From assembly GCA_033065855.1 (NCBI GenBank), contig JAVXUO010001917.1:372001-436000 (forward strand): a DNA stretch of 64,000 bases. Reading direction: 5' to 3'. The translations under genes were made by a program, and so were the position numbers. Position 1 is the stretch's first letter, and each line of letters opens with the position of its first letter. The notes beneath the pieces were generated by a model. The model worked only from the letters and a program-made list of their open reading frames with translations, had not been told where the DNA came from and searched no databases. Positions 23,511-32,840 of this stretch are shown one piece after another. Source of the DNA: Escallonia rubra. Its lineage: Eukaryota; Streptophyta; Magnoliopsida; Escalloniales; Escalloniaceae.

Positions 23511-25417
23511 CAATGTACAACACTAAAGGCACGTGATATAACCACCCAAAGCAAGCTTTGCTTCTTGGAAGGTGTGTCTGCTTTGGCAGAAGGTTTGTGA
23601 TTTTTGTCCCCTTCCACTTCTAGAAGATTTTGACCGTATCAAATAAGTATCGTCTGACTGGCGAGAACAATAAGTCAATTTTGACACGTTAGAATTATGT
23701 TCTATATGGACAAAAGTTGTGAAACAAGGGGATTATCATCATAAATTCTAGCTTGTGTTTTGCTTTTTTAAAGGATGCAGACATGTTTTTGTAGTCCTAA
23801 TATTATTGATTATTATTGATGGTCAAATATAAGGTCATTAGAGGTATGAAAGCTTATGGAATTATTGATCTTGTAGCGGTTGAATAAAAATCGCTCAGAT
23901 TTTGCGCAAATCCGTGATTTGAGATTTTATCTTCTTTTCTTACCCTTACCTAGTTTAATAGAATATCAAAAGAGAAGTAACTGAAAATCCTCTGGTGATT
24001 TAAACCAACCCATTATGTATATGATTCAACATGCCAACCATTAAACCACTTATTAGAAATATAAGACATGCCAAAGTCTTTTTTGGTTATGTGCTAATTT
24101 AGGCTTACTATCACAGGCTCAGAGGGTACTTTTAAGTCCACCAAGAAGTTGCACTCAAGCATGTCATTTGTGCTTTCTTAAGTTATGGTCCATTTTGTTT
24201 GGAATTAACATATTGTGGTAGTTTTCATCTTATTTAGGGTAGAAACGAGCCTATCCAAAGCATATCTTAATTACTTCCTATGCCCCAAATCCTTTATCAA
24301 GTTGATACAATCAAAATGGCCTTGCTATTTCCTACCTTTGAGGACATGTTGCACAATTGGGCATCATCATGTCTACATCCGTGAAAAAACAGAAAGAAAA
24401 GGTAAAAAATTTAATTAACTACAATGATGTTGCATGAGAGTGATCGAAGAGCTTAGCTTAGTGACGTGTGGAAGAAAAGACCCCTGTTCTGGAATTCATG
24501 TTTTCTCATTGTTACTATGTATGTGAAGGGCAACCCACGACAGAGGGCTCGTGCATTGCCAAGTCTGAGAAAGGCTCTGTGTTTGCCCAACGGAGGCAGC
24601 AACACTTCTTGTAGCACTGCATCCCTTAAAATTTAGAGTGAAAACAGCTTGTAGCTAGATTTGCAGTGAAGATAGCATGATCTATATTTCTCCCAAAAAA
24701 GATAGGATTTAGCTGAATTGTATTGTTTCAAATAGAAGTATGGTTCCGTGGTCATAATTTCTTAACAGTGAAGAACTACTCAAAAATGGTGGCTTAAGAA
24801 GTGTTTTTATCAAGACTTCTACTAATTTGAACGGTAGTTATCCTCTTGGCTAAAGAATCACTCGTATTTCTAATGTTTCAGACTTGAATGCATTAACATA
24901 ATCATGTCATAACTGATAGAAAGATGGATATGCATGGTCGATATGACTATAGCCACTCCCCTGATTTTTGGCTGCAAAGAATGTTACTGGATCAGTGAAA
25001 GGCTGTTAATGTTTTCAAGTAAGACCTAAAAAGGGATTCCAGGTTTGCATTAGAGATTTTAAGGGGCTTTCAAATTGGGAACTTATGGCGTCATGAAGTT
25101 TTCTAGTGCTGCTGCTTCTGGGCTTCTCTTTTTCGGAAATTAGTTTGAAAAGCAAGCTAAAGCACGCTTTGGGATTCTTGCATAGCTGTCCATAAGAGTG
25201 TTGACATTTCAGTAAGGGAATGACTTAAAGATGATGCCTTTGTCTTGGAGTTCAACTGCATTTCCATCGCTACTGATTGAAGAAATTCAAAACAGTGTCT
25301 TCAGGTAGATCAAAACAGAATCCTACGGCCATAGAGATCACTTCTCATTAGCGCTTAACATATATCCTGATTAGCTGATATCACACAATCTCGCAAAAGG
25401 TTCCTCTGTTAATAGCT

Positions 25418-25498
25418 GACTGTTCAAGGATGGGTGTTGTCTTATCCGTCATCATATAAGCAGAAGAAAAGTATAAAAGGAGAAAAGGGGATCAACAT
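25418..25498 (+). repeat. 81-bp direct repeat, left flank of composite insertion
   Basis: This begins GACTGTTCAAGGATGGGTGT and ends GGGGATCAACAT. It recurs at 32053-32133 with about seven differences. The intact paralogue has it once, near 48090-48170. Confidence 0.75.
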
Positions 25499-26570
25499 AA
25501 CAATACGAGGCGATGAATCAGAAAAGTCTTCAGAATGTTCTATACTCTTCTTGTACATAAGAGATAGTTCTAGAGAGGATTTTAGAATAGTAGAAAACCT
25601 TGTACATATATAGAGAATTCTAGAAGCGGAATAAGATCCGTAGGATGGAATGTATCTCCACCGTCCGTCGAGGAGGTGGACTAGTATAAATAGCTGAGGC
25701 CTCACTTGGCCAAAGCACACAAGTTTTCTTGTACACAAGTATACATTCTCCCTAACTCTCTCGTGTTCTTCTTGGTGTGTTCGCTTCTAGCATCGCCCAG
25801 TCCAAGTGGAAGACTGACTTAGCATGAGCAAGGGGCTTGTCCACTAAGTGCCTTACGGTTCGACTAAGGGGAAAAGTTCGTCTTGTGATAGGTTGGATGA
25901 AGAAGAGAGAATTTTATTGTCGTAAGAGGGAAGAGAGAGATCTAAAGAGAGAGAAAACAGATTCTCAGTTCGTTCATACATGCCGAACTCCTCTTCCTTC
26001 CCCACATTTAAAGGAAGGATGTAATAGAAATTCAAAACAGAAAACATAGAACATGCGGTAACTTTGAAATACAATAAATGGTCGCTAAAAACATTCTAAA
26101 CCCAATTTCGAAGGAAATGAACAAATCTTAAGATCTGGAAACAAACAAATGAACAAATCTATATGGAACTTGACTTTAGGGCCCAACACTGCCCCAACAT
26201 CTTGACCTATTCTTGTTGCTCAGATGTACAGCTGCCCCGGGGCCTGCTCTGGGACCTCCACGGGCAGTGGAAGGAACTGGGGAAGGGTGCCCCAGAGAGC
26301 GTGTAAATGTTCTTCGACCGCGGGCTCATCTCCATCAACCTGCACAAGATATAGCAGGTGAAGGTCGAGTGGGGAAGGAAATGCAGCCACCCTGGGTCGT
26401 CTTGCTGATTTTGCTGTAAGCTTAAGTGCAAATGAACTGGACTTGATCCGGGGCATTATGACAAAATTGTGTACCAATTCATGCACATTGAATAAAATGT
26501 GTTCCAATGGGAAATCAGGTGTACAGTTTTGCATGCAAAGAGTGTCTCATATATGGATTTAAAAAACAAA
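25499..26570 (+). mobile_element. LTR-like sequence and an unidentified exon-like fragment
   Basis: 25499-25890 resembles a retrotransposon LTR: a TATAAATA-type promoter near 25686, then a CACACAAGTTTTCTTG leader region, and a tail shared with 19885-20043. No gag or pol is seen. 26220-26430 is GC-rich and reads, in one frame with stops, LLWDLHGQWKELGKG and FFDRGLISINLHK. It looks like a decayed exon of a protein I do not recognise; the minus-strand frame at 26220-26534 is its shadow. Confidence 0.45.
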
Positions 26571-27237
26571 TCTATATATATATATAAAAAGTTGCGATAG
26601 AATCGCGACACGTAGAATTTTTGAAGCTCTCTACATACGTCACGTGAGATTTTTGGAACTCATTATTGCTTGCCACGTAGGATTCAACTTTCATTCGTAG
26701 AGTCTGATTCTTACGTAAAACTCATTCACAGAGTCTTGCAAATTTCATTCTTTGAGTCTCCTTCTCGGAGAAAACTCCTTCACGCTGGCAAAAACAATGA
26801 AACCCAGAAACAAAGAACTCTTGCGCTCCCTGCTTGGAGTTCTGCTCTTCCTCCCAGACTTTGGTTTGAAGCAATTTCGATCAAAGAGAGGAAACACATA
26901 ACTCTTGCGCTCCCTGGAAACCGAGTACTTTCATTATTGCTTGACTTTGGTTTGAAGCAATTTCGATCAAAGAGAGGACGGTCCTGTTTAACAAAGAAGG
27001 TCTCATATTTGTGGTTTGAATCAAGTTTTAATCAAAGAGAGAAGGCTCTTAACAGGTAACCCCTCTCCTTTAATCAATCGCATGTGTTTTTTTTTTTTTT
27101 TCCTTGTTTTCCTGTGTTTTGTGAAACCCATAAACAGAGCTCTTGAGAAGGCTCTCAATCAAAATCTGGGAGGCTGTACCAGAATACCCATCTCCTTTAA
27201 TAAAAAATACACTTCCATGCATGGATTTTGACTTGCA

Positions 27238-27340
27238 GAAGCGAACATGTTGTATCTGGAGACACCAATTGGAGTTGGGTTCTCTTACACCACTGAAACT
27301 TCCACTTATGTACCAGTAAATGACAAGATCACAGGCATGT
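27238..27340 (+). pseudogene. Serine carboxypeptidase-like exon fragment (captured)
   Basis: One frame reads EANMLYLETPIGVGFSYTTE, then TSTYVPVNDK. It is the highly conserved block just before and including the oxyanion-side region of SCPL proteases and acyltransferases ('ANMLFLESPAGVGFSY'). A single exon piece inside a Helitron, preceded by an AG acceptor-like site. It has no catalytic Ser/Asp/His set. Confidence 0.75.
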
Positions 27341-27565
27341 TCTGTAGGCTTCATTGCAATTTAACTTCATTATGCGATTGTAGGCTTCTGTAGGCTTCAT
27401 TGGAGGATTTCACTTAAAAGGAAGCCTGAAAGAAGAGTATGAAGTTAAGGACCCTACCCATAACTTCTTTCACAGCATTCACATGGAAATCTAGAGCTAG
27501 CAGTTAAGGTAGTCAACCAGTGTCCGAAGATAGTTCACACCAATAATGTATTAAAGAGATCTTCA

Positions 27566-27722
27566 TGTTCTGGGAAGAGATGTCAAAGAAAATGAAGCGG
27601 GCAGGGTATGTTCCAAATTTAGGATGGGCTTTAGTGAAGGACGATGGAACAGGGGAAAGAGAAAAGGAGATAAGGTTAAGACATCAGAGTGAGAAGCTGG
27701 CAATTGCTTTCGGACTGCTATG
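27566..27722 (+). pseudogene. PPR protein C-terminal fragment (captured)
   Basis: The frame reads MFWEEMSKKMKRAGYVPNLG, then WALVKDDGTGEREKEIR and HQSEKLAIAFGLL, ending in TGA. Block order and wording match the end of the PPR E/DYW region ('MKxAGYVPDTxxVLHDVxxExKExxLxxHSEKLAIAFGLL'). It is truncated before the DYW core. In intact proteins this class edits organellar RNA; this piece cannot. Confidence 0.75.
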
Positions 27723-28361
27723 AACTAAAGATGGAGATCCTATTCTTGTGTCACCATCTGCTATGTCACCATCTTAGCTATAATATTAGTTGATTCATAG
27801 TAGCAGTTGAAGTTGAACTCCATTTTTGCTTGCTCTCTCATGATCTTTTCAAGCATGTGATTATATTGCTCAAGCTGATTTGCACATCACCCAACAGATA
27901 GCCAGCATGTGATTATATTGCACTGGGCATGTGATTAGTTGATTCGTATTGATTATTTTGCACTGCTATGTCACCATCATAGTGATTGTAACATTAGTTG
28001 ATTCATAGTGATTATCTTAGCCATCATGTGATTATATTGCACTGGGCTGGTGCAGTAGCCACAATTTTCAGAGATTTTCACGCTTTTCGGTATTTGTTGT
28101 GACCTATATTATTTGATTCTTAGTTAGTGTCTCAAATTGTAACTCTACTACAGTGTCACCATCTGCTATGTCACCATCTTAGCTATAATATTAGTTGATT
28201 CATAGTAGCAGTATAAGTTGAAGTCCATTTGCAGCCTAAGCAAATGTACTGCAGCTTTGATGCCTGAACTATGTTCTTCAAACATAGTTTAGGCATGGGT
28301 CATACCCATAATAATCTTACACATTACTGATGTTTCTCGAAATTATGTGTATTTAACAGAG

Positions 28362-29110
28362 AATTCTCATACAGTTATCGAACCGTCGTTAGGTCACCCT
28401 TCTAGAAAAGCTAGAGCACGAAGGAAAAAGATTCTCAAGATTAAAAGATATGGAACACCTACATCGGCACCCCGGCTCAGAAATCCTAGATCACAGCAGA
28501 GGAAAGCACTTGCGAATAAGATACATGGACCATCAACCTTGGGCTATGTCTTCCAAGATCAATGTACAGTCTCTGGTACGTGCCTTCTTTGTTATAACTT
28601 TTACAGCCTACGTCAATGATGTGGGGAGTTTTTGTATGCATGTCTAATTAAGTTATTGTTCGTATGTAATTAACAACGTCATCTTTCCAGAAAGAACATA
28701 TAGAGAACTATATCTTCCGCAATTAACGTTGGACGCCCTTGCATCAGGTATGCCAAATTCACTACTGTTAGTTTCAATGTATTAACCACAGTCTAATTGT
28801 TTTAGGGTCTTATCATGTTAGGGCATAAAAAAAAGACCGAAAGAAATAAACCTGCCGCTATCAATAGCGAAGCTAGATCAGGTATTGCTTTAATAGTTAT
28901 TTGCATGGCATAAAGTTTTTCTTGCAACCTTTGTCTAATTTTGGCGGAAAAACTATGCCAGGGCAAGTAAGAGCACCGATAAGAAAAGGACATCAAGATG
29001 TAGATAACAAGACTGAAACAAGTAGTATTTCACATGCCATGAAACAAAATCTTTGTCTTCTCCTGAGTTTTTATAGCCTAACTTTTATACCTCAATGGAC
29101 CTTTAACTAG
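28362..29110 (+). pseudogene. Unidentified basic-protein exons in Helitron d
   Basis: 28362-28580 reads ENSHTVIEPSLGHPSRKARA then RRKKILKIKRYGTP, a lysine/arginine-rich exon ending before a GT at ~28576. Further short exon-like pieces flanked by AG/GT follow at ~28690-28747 (ERTYRELYLPQLTLDALASG), ~28805-28880 and ~28965-29040. I do not recognise the family. Possible sources are a captured host gene or the N-terminal part of a Helitron protein. Confidence 0.35.
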
Positions 29111-29302
29111 GGCAAGTAAAGAAAGCCAGAAGAACAGGACAGTGCACTGAAGATGGCCACATTAAATCAGGTTTTATATTAATGTTTTGTGGAAATAGCT
29201 ATTATTCTGCTCCTAAACTGCAAATTCTTTTCCTTGATCTCTGATAAATGATTTAACTTCATCGAATATGCAAGCATCAATGGCAAGATTGCACCGCCGC
29301 AA

Positions 29303-31858
29303 TCTATATATATATAAAAAGCTGAAACCTTCGCTTAAAATTGCGACACGTAGGATTTTTGGAACTCTATCTTTACGACAAGTAGGACTTTTTAAGAGCC
29401 TTCTCCTTTTGACACGTAAGCTTCAACTTTGCATGTGGTAGTCCCCTAACTCAGTTGGTCTCTTTATTTAGAGTCCAACTCTTTTGAATATGATATATAA
29501 AATTCAAAAATCCTATTTGTTTTGTATTCTTTTCTTTTTCTACTTTATTTAACTCTTTACTATAATCTATTATTAAAAAATTCGTAGGTATAATTTATGA
29601 AATATTTTAAAACTTTATAAAGCTAAGAAACTAATCATACACCTTCTAAAACTATACCTAATCAATATACTTATACATTAGGCCTTAATTTTGATTATTA
29701 AAACCTCAAAAATACTTTACAATAACAATATAAAATCTTCAAAATGTAATATACGAAAATCATACCCTACTTACTAATTCTTTAGTATGATCATTGGCCC
29801 GACTTTTGTAGTCTACTTCTTTTAAAGCTCTACATAATCCAAAAAGGCTTTATTTTGGACTACTAACTTCTTAAAAACACTTAAAGCAAATAAAATAAAA
29901 TCTCGGAAATGTAAACAATGACAATCATGTATGAAATTAATGATTAGTTTTTCAAATTAAAAGGTAAGCTTTTCATAGCGTATATTTTCGTTTTTATCTC
30001 GATCTTTTAGTTATGCAAAACATCATCCTATTTGTTTTGGTGTTTTTTCTTTCTTTTTTAAAGAAATCATATTTCTCCATAAGCTTTATTGCAACTTTCG
30101 TCTTTTGCACCAATCTTCGTAAAATCTAACATGTTACGCACAATATGAACAAAATATTCAGAACCAATTACATTGGATCTCCAAGAAAAATTAAAATCGA
30201 TTGAAGAATAATTTGTGACAAGCTGAGAATAAGTTTGTAGAATAAAAGAGACGAAAAGATACATTAGTTATAAAAATCCTTTACCCTTCATAAACAACTA
30301 CAAAAAAGGAGAAGTCTGGGTGGCCCTAAGGTGGTAATGGTATAACCGAAATGTCGGTGCTAGATGTGAAAGTGTGAGGGTGGTAATATATGCAATTATG
30401 CGAGTGATCAGGCATGCTAATTACAATAGTGATAATTGTTGTGGTAGAATTGGAGTGTTGGTAGTGAGATTTGGATTATGTAGTGACAACATGTAGTTGT
30501 AGAGGTGTTGGCGTGTAGTATGCTAATGCTTGTGGTGGTGATAGTCATAATTAAATGGTGGTAGTGCAAGAGTGATGGTTGTTGTTATAGTTATTGTAGT
30601 AGTAGCACTAAGGTGTTTCAAGGTAATATTAATATACATTACAGTACTGATTGATAAGTTATGATCTAAATCTGGATTGAACAAGTGATGAACCTAAAAA
30701 AGCTGACGATAAAAGCATGAAAGTGCACTGACGAGCAAAAGTTATGACTATGGTGAAGGTAATTGCATTTGTAATGGCAATGATAGTGCTAATTAAGGTA
30801 TTTGGAGGTAGTGTTAGTGTAGTATTCGTGGACGGATTACGCTGAGAATCTTATGTAGACAAGCGATGAACTTAAATAAAAACATAATGATTTTAGGTTA
30901 GTTCTACCAGTAACTTGAACGTACATAAACTATATTCAGGACTAGAAGCAGTAATTTTTTTTTCCCTATAATGACTTTTATCTTTCGATTTTGATTTTGG
31001 TCCCACATTTTGATTCCTTAAAGTTTCGTTAATTAGGCAAGACAGTGTTTTTGTGGTTAACCACTTTCTCCCCTGGCTACAGTAATCTAATATTCAAATG
31101 GTATTTTCATTAAGTCATGTTAGTAAAACTTTAATAAGTTATGTATAGATAGAAACACTTTTAATGTTATTTTTCTTTTTCATTATGCACGGGACAAATA
31201 ACACACATAAAAAGTTTCTCGTGAAGAAAGAACGTGAGTGAATTTGACATATATGCTTATAGGAAGATTGAGGTTCATATACACCACCAGTAAATAAGTT
31301 ATAACATTCTTTACTAGATTAAACTCACAAAAAAAGGGAAGTGATAGTACAAATAACTGGTTTTTTTTTAATCATATTGGTTCCGGATTTATCATTGATA
31401 CATAGTAGCGATTATATCTACAAAGCTCCAAATATTAAACCAAACAGTTTTAATTCAGTTAAATATTAGTACGAGATTGTTGACATATGTCGTCGCGAAA
31501 CGTTAATGAAAAGGCATCCTAAGTCTATAAGACGGTTTTATTTAATTGTAACGTTCACATCTTATTTGTGAGTAACAACGGATCACATTAAATCATGCAT
31601 TCTACCTTTGTTGCTAAGGTTTGCTTTNATAATACTAATTTTTCAAAAGTTCTATTCAAAGGCAATCTTCTATATAGTAAATTTCTTGCGTGCAGTTCTA
31701 ACAATAACAGTTATAAACAGTTAGGAAAATTAACAGTTATAAAATATCTATAGAAAGTTAGGGAAATTAACGGTTGTAAAATATATATAGAAATAAATAT
31801 TAGACAATATTTAAGAAATTAGAGAACGCTCCGTGCATTCCACGGGTCCCTTCGCTAG
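29303..31858 (+). mobile_element. Non-autonomous Helitron, copy b (2.56 kb)
   Basis: The 5' end is TCTATATATATATAAAAAGC with the same leader as copy a (GCGACACGTAGGATTTTT). The 3' end is CTAG at 31855-31858, preceded by the hairpin CCGTGCATTCCACGG. The flanks are A (29302) and T (31859). The interior is AT-rich, with a GGTGGT-type patch at 30340-30620 as in copy a, and no helicase. There is one undetermined base at 31628. Confidence 0.82.
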
Positions 31859-32052
31859 TAAGATTAATAGAGGAAGAGATATTGGAATTGTTTTTCGACA
31901 TCACTGACGAAGTTAGAGGCAGTTGAGACTGATTTTAGAATTATAAAAAATAATTATATTCAAATTTAGTTTAGTAATTAACTGTTGGCAAATAATAGTA
32001 ATAATAATAATAATAAATGACTAAATTTACATCAAAGGTCTTAACACTAACG
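31859..32052. other. Right end of composite insertion, AT-rich
   Basis: AT-rich DNA with an (AAT)n tract near 31998. Its first part resembles the sequence just after Helitron a (19270-19330). No gene is seen. Confidence 0.4.
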
Positions 32053-32133
32053 GACTGTTCAAGGATGGGTGTTCTCTTGTCCATCATCGTATAAGCAGAA
32101 GCAACGTATAAAAGGAGAAAAAGGGATCAACAT
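32053..32133 (+). repeat. 81-bp direct repeat, right flank of composite insertion
   Basis: This is the partner of 25418-25498. After it the pseudogene intron resumes in register with the paralogue at ~48170. Confidence 0.75.
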
Positions 32134-32264
32134 CTAAGATGAACATGACAATGAGTTATGTTATGATTATGATGAGTGTAGTCATCGTTTCGAAAAGTTC
32201 ATGTGTTTTCCTCTTGAATAGACAGGTATTGGTGTAAGCATGCATTCTATGCTATAAGTTTTAA

Positions 32265-32683
32265 GTAACGTTTGAAATTACTTTCAGTTTTAGTTTTCTG
32301 TTTTAAAAAAAATAAAAATCATAACCAATTTAGTTGTTTTATTTACAAAAATAAATAGGTGTTTGATTACTCAGTTTTTATTTTGAATTTTTTCTTTGGT
32401 GGTGGTTTACGGTGGCAGTGGTGGGGCGTGGCAGTGGTCGACGGTGGTAGTATTCGGCTACCGGCGGTGGGCAATGGAGGGGGCGGTGGCTGCCGGCGGT
32501 GGGAGGGTGGTGGTGGTCTAAATATAAAAACCGAAAACTCTTTTTTGAAAATTTAAAAAACAGCCCTATTTTAAAAACTGGTTTTCAAAACTGAAAGGAA
32601 AAAAAAACTAAAATTATGTGTCAAACGTGTTTATTTTCTCTAGTTTATAAAACTGAAAAAAAAAAACGTTATCAAATAAAGCC
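32265..32683. mobile_element. MITE (419 bp) in the GATA pseudogene intron
   Basis: It is flanked by TTTTAA direct repeats (32259-32264 and 32684-32689) and absent from the paralogous intron, which has a single TTTTAA at ~48318. Its ends are inverted and similar (GTAACGTTTGAAA against the complement of AAAAAAAACGTTATC, then TTTCAGTTTTA on both sides). The centre is GC-rich with GGT/GGC runs that produce a chance frame at 32359-32556. Confidence 0.7.
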
Positions 32684-32816
32684 TTTTAATTTCTTACAAT
32701 TTTTGGTGTCCTTTTTTTTGCATTGGATACAATTTTTCTTGGTGAAATCTGTCAATTCCATTCTGATTTGCTTGTCTGACGACACTAGACAAAAGCATAA
32801 GAAGGGCCGATTTACT

Positions 32817-32840
32817 TCTATCAACATAATGACCATTACG
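32817..32840. other. Tandem duplication junction with templated filler
   Basis: Up to ~32818 the sequence follows GATA exon 4. From 32838 onward it follows the UGT 3' coding end. Between them lies ATCAACATAATGACCATTAC, which closely copies a sequence inside the UGT genes (8416-8435 and 32873-32892). The trinucleotide ACG is shared at the right edge. Confidence 0.8.

Larger units (their letters stand above)
26571..29302 (+). mobile_element. Helitron, copy d, 3'-truncated, carrying host gene fragments
   Basis: The 5' end TCTATATATATATATAAAAA and the following GATTTTTGGAACTCATT/TTGCTTGCCAC leader match the Helitron at 38859. No CTRR/hairpin 3' end is found before the next Helitron begins at 29303, so the element is truncated. 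The interior includes a serine carboxypeptidase-like exon, a PPR C-terminal fragment, a basic exon (28362-28580) and a repeated ~80-bp segment (27748-27828 and 28142-28232). Confidence 0.7.
20097..32818 (+). pseudogene. ZML-like: TIFY-CCT-GATA transcription factor pseudogene (duplicate of the gene at 45.5 kb)
   Basis: Exon 1 (20097-20264, 56 codons) is still open: it starts MYDQPEQPN, has the TIFY-type core [11 protein letters not shown] and ends at a GT donor, but has lost internal codons relative to the paralogue. Exon 2 starts at 24116 and after ~15 bases is fused to the end of exon 3 at AGAAGTTGCACTCA. This deletion of roughly 250 bases removes the rest of the TIFY exon and nearly all of the CCT domain. 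An exon 4 fragment survives at 32789-32818 (QKHKKGRFTS) and is cut by the duplication junction; the GATA zinc finger and later exons are absent. The intron regions contain a CACTA element, a 6.55 kb composite insertion and a MITE. The promoter is replaced by LTR-like DNA. It cannot encode a DNA-binding factor. Confidence 0.85.

Noticed and set aside
25442..25890. Complete LTR retrotransposon
   Set aside because: Only one LTR-like piece with no matching partner LTR in the right spacing, primer-binding site or gag-pol frame; called a fragment.
32359..32556. Glycine-rich protein frame
   Set aside because: Produced by GGT/GGC runs in the centre of a MITE.
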